Assembly: GCA_900078775.1 (NCBI GenBank)
Contig: LT549889.1
Coordinates: 5,766,001 to 5,830,000, forward strand
Source: Mycolicibacterium aurum
Lineage (GTDB): Bacteria > Actinomycetota > Actinomycetes > Mycobacteriales > Mycobacteriaceae
Length of the DNA: 64,000 nucleotides
Direction of reading: 5' to 3'
The notes beneath the pieces are model-generated. The model made no database searches. It had not been told where the DNA came from and worked only from the letters and a program-made list of their open reading frames with translations. Every line of letters begins with the position of its first letter. The first letter of the stretch is position 1. Position numbers and translations under genes: made by a program. Below, one piece after another: positions 16,705 through 24,493 of the stretch.

Positions 16705-17958
16705 ATGAGCGCAGAGCTGATCATTCTGGTGCTGTTGATTGCCACCGCGCTGGCATTCGACTTCACCAACGGCTTCCACGACACCGGGAACGCGATGGCC
16801 ACGTCCATCGCGACCGGGGCGCTCAAGCCCAAGTCCGCGGTGCTGCTCGCCGGTGTGCTCAACCTGGTCGGCGCGTTCCTGTCGGTGGAGGTCGCGGTGA
16901 CCGTCACCACCTCGGTCCTCAAGGTCCAGGACACCTCATCGGGGCAGTTGCTCTCCGGGATCGACGCCTCCACCGGGTTGACGATCATCTTCGCCGGACT
17001 CATCGGCGGCATTCTGTGGAACCTGCTCACCTGGCTGTTCGGCATCCCGTCCAGCTCCTCGCACGCGCTCTTCGGCGGACTGATCGGCGCCGGCCTGGCC
17101 GCGCTGGGCACCGCCGGGGTCAACTGGTCCGGCGTCACGCAGAAGGTGTTGATCCCTGCCGTCGCGGCGCCGGCGATCGCCTGCCTGGTCGCCGGCTGCG
17201 GCACCTGGGTGGTGTACCGGCTGACCCGCCGGGTGGCCGAGAAGCGCCGCCGGGACGGTTTCCGCTGGGGCCAGATCGCGACGGCCTCGCTGGTCGCGCT
17301 GTCGCACGGCACCAACGACGCGCAGAAGACCATGGGCGTCATCGCCCTCGCGCTGATCACCACCGGCCATCTGACCGGCGATGTCAAAGAACAGGGCCTG
17401 CCGTTCTGGATCATCTTCAGCTGTGCGGTCGCCATCGGCCTGGGCACCTACCTGGGCGGCTGGCGGGTCATCCGCACGCTCGGCAAGGGACTGGTGGAAA
17501 TCGAATCCCCCCAGGGATTCGCGGCCGAGGCCTCGTCGGCCGCGATCATCCTGAGTTCCAGCGCCGCGGGTATGGCGCTGTCCACCACGCATGTGGCGAC
17601 CGGCTCGATCCTCGGCAGCGGCGTCGGCAAGCGGGGCGCCGAGGTGCGCTGGGCGGTCGCCGGCCGGATGGCGGTGGCGTGGTTGATCACGCTGCCCGCG
17701 GCCGGATTGGTCGGCGCGCTGTCGTTCTGGCTGTCGCACGGTGTGGAATCGCTCACAGGTACCGCGCTGGCCGGGGACGGCCTGATCTTCCTGATCCTGG
17801 TCGGGGCGTCCTTCTGCATGTGGCGCCGCGCCCAGCAGCAGAAGGTCCACAGCGGCAACGTCAACGCCGACTGGGACTCCTCGACCAATTCGGTCATCCC
17901 GGCAAGCAGGCCCGAGGCGTCGAGTACATCCGACAGCAAACCGACGGCCGCGGTCTGA
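16705..17958 (+). CDS. pitA: Low-affinity inorganic phosphate transporter PitA
   Basis: 417 aa when started at ATG 16705, which to my memory is the length of M. tuberculosis PitA; ATG 16687 would add six residues and neither has a clear Shine-Dalgarno. PiT family: the duplicated signature is visible as FTNGFHDTGNAMATS near the N terminus and SHGTNDAQKTMGV in the second half, joined by a central hydrophilic loop. It moves metal-phosphate with protons. It leads a three-gene run with the membrane protein and DUF3349 gene downstream. A long shadow frame exists on the same strand but has no family features. Confidence 0.9.
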   Translation: MSAELIILVLLIATALAFDFTNGFHDTGNAMATSIATGALKPKSAVLLAGVLNLVGAFLSVEVAVTVTTSVLKVQDTSSGQLLSGIDASTGLTIIFAGLIGGILWNLLTWLFGIPSSSSHALFGGLIGAGLAALGTAGVNWSGVTQKVLIPAVAAPAIACLVAGCGTWVVYRLTRRVAEKRRRDGFRWGQIATASLVALSHGTNDAQKTMGVIALALITTGHLTGDVKEQGLPFWIIFSCAVAIGLGTYLGGWRVIRTLGKGLVEIESPQGFAAEASSAAIILSSSAAGMALSTTHVATGSILGSGVGKRGAEVRWAVAGRMAVAWLITLPAAGLVGALSFWLSHGVESLTGTALAGDGLIFLILVGASFCMWRRAQQQKVHSGNVNADWDSSTNSVIPASRPEASSTSDSKPTAAV

Positions 17959-17973
17959 TCGGGGGACTTCGAG

Positions 17974-18261
17974 ATGATGTATCTGGAAAGCATCCTGAAG
18001 GTGCTCGGCATCGGTCTGCTGCTGGGCGCCGGGCTGCCCGCCCTGTTCGCGGCGGGGCTGGTGGCCTACGCCCGGGGCGCCGGTAACGACGGCAGCGACG
18101 GCGAACCGGTCGTCGCGCCGCACCCGGGGTTCAAATTCCTCGGAATCGCACTGTTCGTGTTCGTCGGCTGGGTGATCCTGATCGCGGTTGCGTGGATCAC
18201 CCGCGCGACGATCATCCACCACACCGGAGTGGACCTGTTCCCGTTCCTGCCCGAGAAGTGA
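17974..18261 (+). CDS. Small two-helix membrane protein (Rv0544c-like)
   Basis: 95 aa. Two hydrophobic helices (about residues 9-32 and 52-75) are separated by a short acidic/Gly-rich loop (GAGNDGSDGEP). A GGGGGA Shine-Dalgarno lies ahead of ATG 17974. It sits 15 bp after pitA and 8 bp before a DUF3349 gene, the same trio as in M. tuberculosis. A role as a pitA accessory protein is inference from position only. Confidence 0.75.
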   Translation: MMYLESILKVLGIGLLLGAGLPALFAAGLVAYARGAGNDGSDGEPVVAPHPGFKFLGIALFVFVGWVILIAVAWITRATIIHHTGVDLFPFLPEK

Positions 18262-18269
18262 GCACAGAT

Positions 18270-18578
18270 ATGGCCGAGAACAAGAGCTTCCTGGAAAGTG
18301 TGCTGGGCTGGCTGCACGCCGGCTATCCCGAGGGTGTGCCTCGTACCGACTACTTCGCGCTTCTGGCGCTGCTGAAGCGCTCGCTCACCGAAGAAGAGGT
18401 GGTCAAGGCCGCCCAGGCGGTGCTGCGCTCCAGCAACGGCGACCATCCGGTGACCGAGGAGGAGATCAGCGGGGCGATTCAGCGGATCACCGCGAAGGAA
18501 CCCAATCCGGAGGAGCTGCAACAGGTTTCATCCCGACTCGCCTCGGTCGGATGGCCGTTGGCAGCGCCGGCGCGCTGA
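18270..18578 (+). CDS. DUF3349 protein, second copy
   Basis: 102 aa paralogue of the DUF3349 protein at 16177: both carry a W-L-x-A-G-Y-P-E-G-V-P core (here LGWLHAGYPEGVPRTDYFALLALLK split over residues 13-37). Both end in a P-E-x-x-x-R-V/Q helix and a GWPL motif. No membrane segment. The last 100 bp overlap the convergent TetR gene at 18479. Function unknown. Confidence 0.8.
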   Translation: MAENKSFLESVLGWLHAGYPEGVPRTDYFALLALLKRSLTEEEVVKAAQAVLRSSNGDHPVTEEEISGAIQRITAKEPNPEELQQVSSRLASVGWPLAAPAR

Positions 18579-19126
18579 CTGCGGGGCGCACACCGACCGA
18601 AGAGATCGCGCAGCAGCGCGCTGAGTTGCACGGCGGGGATGTCGTCGAGGGCCGGATCGGTCGCGCAGTGCAGGACGCCGGAGACCGCCATGGTGACGGC
18701 GATGTGCGCCGCGGGATCGGGATCGGGCCCCAGCAGCAACGCGCGGAACCGTTCCAGGGTCGACGAGAACTGCGGATCGTCCGCGATCAGTCGGTCGATC
18801 TGGTGGTCGCGGCGGAACGGGAACGCGGCGCGGCGCCGGCGGACCGCCAACTCGACCAGTTCCTCGATCGCGGCCGTCCGCCGGGACCGTTGCGAAGGTA
18901 GCGATTCGGCGCGTACGACGAGTTCTTCCAGGTCGTCGAAGACCGGCTCCAGGATGGCCCGCACGATGTCGTCCTTGGAGCGGAACTGGTAGTACACCGA
19001 GGCTTTCCCGACGCCGATCCGGTCGGCGATCATGCGAAGTGAGGTGCCTCGCACTCCGTGCTGGGCAAACAGTTCGGCAGCGGTCTCCAGGACGCGTTCG
19101 CGGGCCGTTCCATCCCTTTTGGCCAC
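18479..19126 (-). CDS. TetR-family repressor, likely regulator of mmpS-mmpL
   Basis: 215 aa. N-terminal TetR HTH at about residues 10-55 (VLETAAELFAQHGVRGTSL, MIADRIGVGKASVYYQFRSK), then a ligand domain. GTG start at 19126. It is divergent from mmpS, and the 200-bp gap contains two inverted repeats that are good operator candidates, so repression of mmpS-mmpL is the natural inference. The last 35 residues (after LFGRCAPRSQ) look unstructured and correspond to the 100-bp antisense overlap with the DUF3349 gene. It is closely related to the second TetR at 23489 across the HTH. Confidence 0.88.
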   Translation of the reverse strand: MAKRDGTARERVLETAAELFAQHGVRGTSLRMIADRIGVGKASVYYQFRSKDDIVRAILEPVFDDLEELVVRAESLPSQRSRRTAAIEELVELAVRRRRAAFPFRRDHQIDRLIADDPQFSSTLERFRALLLGPDPDPAAHIAVTMAVSGVLHCATDPALDDIPAVQLSALLRDLFGRCAPRSQRAGAANGHPTEASRDETCCSSSGLGSFAVIR

Positions 19127-19173
19127 CTCATCCGCCTTCCGAGTCGTGCTCGATGCGCTCTCAGTGATCTGAT

Positions 19174-19193
19174 CGGCTAATCAATTTCAGCCG
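19174..19193. promoter_or_regulatory. Inverted repeat, candidate TetR operator 1
   Basis: CGGCT - 10 bp - AGCCG in the divergent tetR/mmpS gap. Five-base arms alone are weak evidence, but the same half-site core (GGCT/AGCC) recurs in the stronger repeat 25 bp downstream. Confidence 0.4.
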
Positions 19194-19216
19194 TGTGACC
19201 AGCGCCACTTAGCCGT

Positions 19217-19239
19217 TCGGCTTGTATCAAGTAAGCCGA
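19217..19239. promoter_or_regulatory. Inverted repeat, candidate TetR operator 2
   Basis: TCGGCTT - 9 bp - AAGCCGA, a perfect 7-bp inverted repeat. It overlaps the -35 box and spacer of the putative mmpS promoter, a position expected for a repressor site. Confidence 0.55.
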
Positions 19240-19250
19240 GTGTATAGCTT
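19222..19250 (+). promoter_or_regulatory. Putative mmpS-mmpL promoter
   Basis: TTGTAT (19222-19227), a 17-bp spacer, then TAGCTT (19245-19250), which fits the mycobacterial TANNNT -10 pattern. It lies about 80 bp upstream of mmpS. Assigned by eye only. Confidence 0.4.
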
Positions 19251-19328
19251 TACTTCCGCTTACGGCTGACGCGCGGCTGATGCGCCATCGGCCGGTCGGG
19301 GACTTCATGCGCAGGAGGAACGTAGGGA

Positions 19329-19757
19329 ATGCAACTGCTCAAACGAGTGTGGCTGCCGCTGGTGATCGTGGTGGTGGTCGTCATCGCGGCCTTCACCGTC
19401 GTGCGCATCCGCGGTGTGTTCGCCTCCGACCCACCGCTGACCACTCCGGTGGAGTTCGCCAATGACCCCGAGCCGTTCGATCCAAAAGTGCTGACCTACG
19501 AAATCTTCGGTCCGGAAGGGGCTTCGGTGGACGTGAATTATCTGGACCTCGACGGCGAGCCGCAGCGGGTGGACGGCGCCATCCTGCCGTGGTCGATCAC
19601 GCTGCAGACCACCAAGCCGTCGGCCGCGGCCAACATCGTCGCGCAGGGCAACACCAGCTTTCTGGGCTGCCGGGTGCTCGTCGACGGTGAGCTCAGGGAT
19701 GAGCGCACCTCCAGCGGCACCAATGTCCAGACCTTCTGCATCGTGAAGTCCGCATGA
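19329..19757 (+). CDS. mmpS: MmpS family membrane protein
   Basis: 142 aa. One N-terminal membrane helix (LPLVIVVVVVIAAFTVV) and an outward beta-sandwich domain with the MmpS signature (KVLTYEIFGPEGASVDVNYLDLDG split by short loops). Two cysteines lie near the C terminus (LGCRVLVDG, TFCIVKS). An AGGAGGAAC Shine-Dalgarno is present. MmpS proteins are accessory subunits of MmpL exporters. It overlaps mmpL by 4 bp. It is closest in layout to the MmpS4/MmpS5 group. Confidence 0.92.
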   Translation: MQLLKRVWLPLVIVVVVVIAAFTVVRIRGVFASDPPLTTPVEFANDPEPFDPKVLTYEIFGPEGASVDVNYLDLDGEPQRVDGAILPWSITLQTTKPSAAANIVAQGNTSFLGCRVLVDGELRDERTSSGTNVQTFCIVKSA

Positions 19758-22669
19758 GCGCGCACGGCGGCGGCGAGCAGATCAAAGGCAGCACCGACGC
19801 GCCCACCGGGCCCATCGCCACGGCCCCGCACCTGAACGCCCACTTCGGCAAGCCCGCCCGGGTCCTGCGCAAGCTGGCCGTGCCGATCATCCTGATCTGG
19901 ATCGGCATCGCGGCGTTCCTGAATGTCTCGGTGCCGCAGCTCGAAGCGGTCGGCGAGGCCCGATCGGTCTCGATGAGCCCGAAAGAGGCGCCCGCGGTCA
20001 TCGCGACCGAGCACATCGGCCGGGTGTTCGGCGAGTACGAGTCCAACAGCTCGGCGATGATCGTCATGGAGGGCAAGGACAAGCTCGGCGACGAGACCCG
20101 GCGCTACTACGCCGAACTCATCGAGAAGCTGCGCGCCGACACCGAGCACGTCGAGCACGTCCAGGATCTGTGGAGCGACCCGCTCACCGCCTCCGGTGTG
20201 CAGAGCGGTGACGGCAAGGCCGTCTACGTGTCGGCCAACCTGGCCGGCAACCAGGGCGAGTCGCTGTCGCTGGAATCCATCGAGGCCGTCAAGGACATCG
20301 TCAAGAGCATCCCCGCTCCCGAGGGCGTCGACGTCTACGTCACCGGTTCGGCCGCGCTGACCGCCGAACAGACCGAGGCCAGCCACGGCAGCATGCGGCT
20401 GGTGGAGGCGCTGACCTTCGCCGTCATCATCATCATGCTGCTGATCATCTTCCGCTCGGTGATGACCATGGTGCTGATCATCGCCATGGTGGCGGTCAGC
20501 CTGCTGACCGTGCGCGGTGCGGTGGCATTCCTGGGCTGGTACAACGTCATCGGGCTGTCCAACTTCGCCACCGGTCTGCTGGTGACGCTGGCGATCGCGA
20601 TCTCGGTGGACTACGCGATCTTCCTGGTCGGCCGGTATCAGGAGGCCCGCGGCAGCGGTGAGAGCCGAGAACAGGCCTACTACACCATGTTCGGTGGTAC
20701 CGCGCATGTGATCGTCGGCTCCGGTCTGACCATCGCCGGCGCCACCTTCTGCCTGAGCTTCACCCGGTTGCCGTACTTCCAGTCCCTCGGTGTGCCGCTG
20801 GCCATCGGCATGCTGGTGCTCATCGTGACGGCAATGACCTTCGGCCCGGCGATGGTCACCGTGGGCAGCCGGTTCCTGGATCCCAAGCGCGGCTTGCGGG
20901 TTCGCGGCTGGCGCAAGGTGGGTGCGGCGGTGGTGCGCTGGCCCGGCCCGATCCTGATCACCTCGATCGGGGTCTCGCTGATCGGTCTGCTGGCCCTGCC
21001 CGGGTACAAGACCAGCTACAACGACCGGCTGTACCTGCCGGACGACATCGCCTCCAATCAGGGTTACGCGGCGGCGGAGCGGCACTTCTCGCCGGCCCGG
21101 CTGAACCCGGAGATCATGATGATCGAGAGCGACCGGGATCTGCGTAACCCCGCCGACTTCCTGGTCATCGAGAAGATCGCCAAGGCCATCTTCCAGGTCG
21201 ACGGCATCGGCCGCGTGCAGACCATCACCCGGCCCGACGGTGCGCCGATCGAGAACACCTCGATCCCGTACATGATCAGCCAGCAGAGCACCCTGCAGAA
21301 GCTGAACGACAAGTACAACGCCGACCGCACCGCCGATATGAGCAATCAGGTCGCGGACATGCAGAAGACCATCGACAACATGGATCGGATGCAGGAGATC
21401 ACCATCCAGATGGCCGACACCACGGCCCAGATGGTGGGCTCGATGGACGGGATGGTGGCCAATATCGAAGAGCTGCGCGACAACATCGCCAACTTCGATG
21501 ATCAGTTCCGCCCGATGCGTAACTACTTCTATTGGGAACCGCACTGCTTCAACATCCCGATGTGCTGGGCGATCCGCTCGGTGTTCGACGTCATCGACGG
21601 CATGGACGTGATGACCACGGATATGAACGAGATGATGCCGCAGATGCATCGGCTCAACGAGTTGATGCCGCAGATGATCGCGATCATGCCCGAGATGAAG
21701 GCGACCATGGTGAGCATGAAGGAAATGATGCTGACCATGCAGCAGACCCAGGCGGGTATGCAGGAGCAGCAGCGCATCATGCAGGAGACCTCGACCGAGA
21801 TGGGCAAGGCCTTCACCGATGCGATGAACGACGATTCGTTCTATCTGCCGTCCGAGGCGTTCGAGAACCCGGATTTCGCAAAGGGTCTGGAGCAGTTCCT
21901 GTCCCCGGACGGGCACGCGGTGCGGTTCATCATCAACCACGAGGGTGACCCGATGTCGCCCGAGGGCATCGAGAAGATCGACCAGATCAAGAACGCCGCG
22001 AAGAAGGCGATCAAGGGCACTCCGTTCGAGGGCTCGACCATCTACCTCGGCGGCACCGCGGCCACCTTCAAGGACATGTCCGACGGCACCCAGTACGACC
22101 TGCTGATCGCGGGTATCGCGGCGATCTGCCTGATCTTCCTGATCATGCTGCTGTTGACCCGGGCGATCGTGGCCGCGGCGGTGATCGTCGGCACCGTGGT
22201 GCTCTCGCTGGGCGCGTCCTTCGGTATGTCGGTCCTGCTCTGGCAGCACCTGCTCGGCATCGAACTGCACTGGATGGTGCTGCCGATGGCGGTGATCATC
22301 CTGCTGGCAGTCGGCGCGGACTACAACCTGCTGGTGGTCTCCCGGCTGAAGGAGGAGTTGCACGCCGGGCTGAACACCGGCATGATCCGCGCGGTCGGCG
22401 GCAGCGGTTCCACCGTGACGGCGGCGGGCATGGTGTTCGCCTTCACCATGATGGTGATGGCCGTCAGTGATCTGACCATCATGGGCCAGGTCGGCACCAC
22501 GATCGGTCTGGGCCTGCTGTTCGACACCCTGGTGATCCGGTCGTTCATGACGACCTCGATCGCCGCGCTGATGGGCAAGTGGTTCTGGTGGCCGCAGCGG
22601 GTGCGCCAACGGCCGAAGCCGCAGGCCTGGCCCCCGATCCAGAAACGACCCCAGGACGCGTTGGTGTGA
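19754..22669 (+). CDS. mmpL: MmpL family RND exporter (MmpL4/5-like)
   Basis: 971 aa. Twelve-helix RND layout with two periplasmic domains. The proton-relay Asp-Tyr pairs are present: D286-Y287 (ISVDYAIFLVGRY) and D856-Y857 (VGADYNLLVVSR). The second loop contains a very Met-rich helical hairpin (about residues 520-690, e.g. MVSMKEMMLTMQQTQ), the coiled-coil extension of MmpL4/MmpL5-type transporters. Those export siderophores or drugs; others move lipids. No IdeR box was seen upstream, so iron control is not indicated. The operon continues with two small secreted proteins. Cargo unknown. Confidence 0.93.
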   Translation: MSAHGGGEQIKGSTDAPTGPIATAPHLNAHFGKPARVLRKLAVPIILIWIGIAAFLNVSVPQLEAVGEARSVSMSPKEAPAVIATEHIGRVFGEYESNSSAMIVMEGKDKLGDETRRYYAELIEKLRADTEHVEHVQDLWSDPLTASGVQSGDGKAVYVSANLAGNQGESLSLESIEAVKDIVKSIPAPEGVDVYVTGSAALTAEQTEASHGSMRLVEALTFAVIIIMLLIIFRSVMTMVLIIAMVAVSLLTVRGAVAFLGWYNVIGLSNFATGLLVTLAIAISVDYAIFLVGRYQEARGSGESREQAYYTMFGGTAHVIVGSGLTIAGATFCLSFTRLPYFQSLGVPLAIGMLVLIVTAMTFGPAMVTVGSRFLDPKRGLRVRGWRKVGAAVVRWPGPILITSIGVSLIGLLALPGYKTSYNDRLYLPDDIASNQGYAAAERHFSPARLNPEIMMIESDRDLRNPADFLVIEKIAKAIFQVDGIGRVQTITRPDGAPIENTSIPYMISQQSTLQKLNDKYNADRTADMSNQVADMQKTIDNMDRMQEITIQMADTTAQMVGSMDGMVANIEELRDNIANFDDQFRPMRNYFYWEPHCFNIPMCWAIRSVFDVIDGMDVMTTDMNEMMPQMHRLNELMPQMIAIMPEMKATMVSMKEMMLTMQQTQAGMQEQQRIMQETSTEMGKAFTDAMNDDSFYLPSEAFENPDFAKGLEQFLSPDGHAVRFIINHEGDPMSPEGIEKIDQIKNAAKKAIKGTPFEGSTIYLGGTAATFKDMSDGTQYDLLIAGIAAICLIFLIMLLLTRAIVAAAVIVGTVVLSLGASFGMSVLLWQHLLGIELHWMVLPMAVIILLAVGADYNLLVVSRLKEELHAGLNTGMIRAVGGSGSTVTAAGMVFAFTMMVMAVSDLTIMGQVGTTIGLGLLFDTLVIRSFMTTSIAALMGKWFWWPQRVRQRPKPQAWPPIQKRPQDALV

Positions 22670-22680
22670 TGAGGATTTCG

Positions 22681-23019
22681 ATGAAGCTCGGTTCCGTACT
22701 GGTCGCCGGCGCGGCGGCGCTCACGCTGTCCGCCGCCCCGGCGGCCCACGCCGACCCGGACAGCGCATTCGCCAAGCAGTTGCAGAGCTACGGGATCTAC
22801 GGGCAGAAGGACTACAACGCCTGGATCGGCAAGATCATGTGCAAGCGGCTGCGCAACGGGCTCGATGCGGACGCGTTCGCCTCGGCTGAGTTCGTGCACA
22901 ACCAGCTGAAGAAAGACAGCAGCACCGAGCAGGCCTGGCAGTTCGTCGGGGCCGCGATCCCGACCTACTGCCCGGAGCTGACTCCCGTGCTGCAGCGGGC
23001 CACCGAGAGCAAGGAGTGA
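22681..23019 (+). CDS. DUF732 secreted protein
   Basis: 112 aa with a signal peptide ending near AAPAAHA. The mature part is a DUF732 domain: LQSYGIYG, a conserved Cys in KIMCKRLRNG and a second in IPTYCPEL, suggesting one disulfide. ATG 22681 has TGAGGA at proper spacing; ATG 22669, overlapping the mmpL stop, would add four residues. DUF732 proteins are abundant in mycobacteria and of unknown function. Placement in an mmpS-mmpL operon suggests an exported helper of the transporter. Confidence 0.82.
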   Translation: MKLGSVLVAGAAALTLSAAPAAHADPDSAFAKQLQSYGIYGQKDYNAWIGKIMCKRLRNGLDADAFASAEFVHNQLKKDSSTEQAWQFVGAAIPTYCPELTPVLQRATESKE

Positions 23020-23024
23020 ACGTC

Positions 23025-23471
23025 ATGTCCCGTAACAGGTTTGCGATGGCCGGGCTCGCTGCTGCGGCGGCCCTGACGCTGGCACTGCCGCCGGCCGCGT
23101 CGGCCGACGCCACCGACGAATACCCGATCCCGAGCAACATGCTCAAGACCACCTGCACCGTCGACCAGTACATGGCCGCGGTGCGTGACACCAACCCGAT
23201 CTACTACGAGCGCTACATGATCGACTACAACAACAAGTCGCCCGAGGTGCAGCAGTGGGCCCGGGACCGGATCACCTGGTTCTTCTCCATGGACTACGCC
23301 GGGCGCCGGCAGTACTCCGAGGACACCGCCACCAACGCCTTCTACGAGCAGCTGGCCTGGAACTGGCCGAACTGGGCCAAGCTGTTCTTCAACAACAAGG
23401 GCGTCGTCGCGCACGGCACCAAGGCGTGCGCCGACTACCCGGCGGTGGACCCCGGCGTCTGGGTCTGGTAG
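23025..23471 (+). CDS. Small secreted protein of mycobacterial type (DUF5078-like)
   Basis: 148 aa. Signal peptide ends at PPAASA. The mature part is aromatic-rich (NPIYYERYMIDYNNKSPEV, FFSMDYAGRRQY, AWNWPNWAKLFF) with two cysteines (TTCTVDQY and KACADYP). I believe it belongs to DUF5078 but that needs a profile search. ATG 23025 has AAGGAG 8 bases upstream, better than the GTG at 23016. It is last in the mmpS-mmpL operon, 17 bp before the convergent TetR stop. Confidence 0.7.
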   Translation: MSRNRFAMAGLAAAAALTLALPPAASADATDEYPIPSNMLKTTCTVDQYMAAVRDTNPIYYERYMIDYNNKSPEVQQWARDRITWFFSMDYAGRRQYSEDTATNAFYEQLAWNWPNWAKLFFNNKGVVAHGTKACADYPAVDPGVWVW

Positions 23472-23488
23472 CCCCCGGGGCCCGGCCG

Positions 23489-24061
23489 TCACTCGAAATA
23501 GGACGTGGTGCGCAGCAATTGCTGCGCGGCCGTCATCAGGGTCTGGTGCAGGTCCTCATCGCTGACGTCCTGCACCGCCTTGTCGGTGACCGCACCGTAG
23601 ATGCCCTTGGTGACCATCGAGATGATCACCCGGCCGGTCGGGCCGTGCCCGGCGCCGAGTAGCAGTTCGGTGTACCGCTCGATCAGCCCGGTCAGATCGG
23701 AGCGCGACTCGATCAGACTGTCCAGCGCCGGATCCCCGTTGAGCACGGCCGCCCACCGGCGGTTGCGCACGCACAACTCGATCAGCCCGCTGATGGCGAT
23801 CTCGCGGCGGGTGCCGGTGTCCTCGACGGCCTCGGCGATCGCCACCACCCGTGCCATATCGTCGAACATCGGCTCCGCGGCGGCCGCGACGATCTCCTCC
23901 TTGGACCGGAACTGGTAGTACACCGAGGCCTTACCCACGCCGATGCTGTCGGCGATCATCTGCAGCGTGGTGCCGCCGACACCGTGTTCGCCGAACAGGG
24001 TCAGCGCCGCCTCCAGCACCCGCGCGCGGGCGGTTCCCCGTCCCAGGACCGATCTGGCCAC
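23489..24061 (-). CDS. TetR-family regulator, second copy flanking the mmpSL operon
   Basis: 190 aa. HTH at about residues 14-58 (LFGEHGVGGTTL, MIADSIGVGKASVYYQFRSK), nearly identical in its recognition helix to the TetR at 18479, so the two may share operators. GTG start 4 bp after the glyoxalase stop, so it is probably read from the glyoxalase transcript. The ligand-binding half differs clearly between the two copies. Confidence 0.85.
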   Translation of the reverse strand: MARSVLGRGTARARVLEAALTLFGEHGVGGTTLQMIADSIGVGKASVYYQFRSKEEIVAAAAEPMFDDMARVVAIAEAVEDTGTRREIAISGLIELCVRNRRWAAVLNGDPALDSLIESRSDLTGLIERYTELLLGAGHGPTGRVIISMVTKGIYGAVTDKAVQDVSDEDLHQTLMTAAQQLLRTTSYFE

Positions 24062-24065
24062 GACG

Positions 24066-24467
24066 TCAGTCCCGGGTGTCCCGCCGCAGCGGATGGTCGT
24101 CGGGCACCTGCACGAAGATCAGCGTGACGCCGTCGGGGTCGGTCACCTGCATCTCGTGCAATCCCCACGGCTCCTCGGTGGCGTCCCGGGCGATCGGCAC
24201 ACCCCGCTCGATCAGCTCGGCCTGCGCCGCGTACACATCGCGCACCTGCAGCCACAGTGCTATATCCCGTCGCTCCGCTCGCCCGGGCGTTCCACCGGCG
24301 GACGGGCCGCCGTGCCCGGCCAGTTCGATCAGCGACTGCCCGGCATAGAACACCGTGCCCCCGCCGTACTCCCGCGCGATGGCCAGGCCGACCCGGTCCC
24401 GGTAGAACTCGACGGACTTCGGGTAGTCGCCCGGCCGTATCAACACCCGGCTGGCCAGGATCTCCAT
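24066..24467 (-). CDS. Glyoxalase/VOC superfamily protein (Rv0546c-like)
   Basis: 133 aa, two beta-alpha-beta-beta-beta modules. MEILASRVLIRPGDYPKSV, AREYGGGTVFYAGQSLIEL and WGLHEMQVTDPDGVTLIFV are close to Rv0546c. Metal-site residues of the VOC fold are plausible (Glu in SLIELAG, His in GLHEMQ). The reaction is not determinable. Compared with what I recall of Rv0546c it carries an extra Gly/Pro-rich loop (GPSAGGTPGRAE). Immediately upstream of the tetR gene. Confidence 0.8.
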   Translation of the reverse strand: MEILASRVLIRPGDYPKSVEFYRDRVGLAIAREYGGGTVFYAGQSLIELAGHGGPSAGGTPGRAERRDIALWLQVRDVYAAQAELIERGVPIARDATEEPWGLHEMQVTDPDGVTLIFVQVPDDHPLRRDTRD

Positions 24468-24493
24468 ATCTCAGTGTCTATCACGGGTGGCGA

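Noticed and set aside
21640..21800. Met-rich repetitive stretch in mmpL as a separate repeat or metal-binding insert
   Set aside because: It is the expected coiled-coil hairpin of MmpL4/5-type proteins.
19538..22609. 1023-codon open frame antisense to mmpS-mmpL
   Set aside because: His/Arg/Asp-rich without domain features; it mirrors the codon bias of mmpL.
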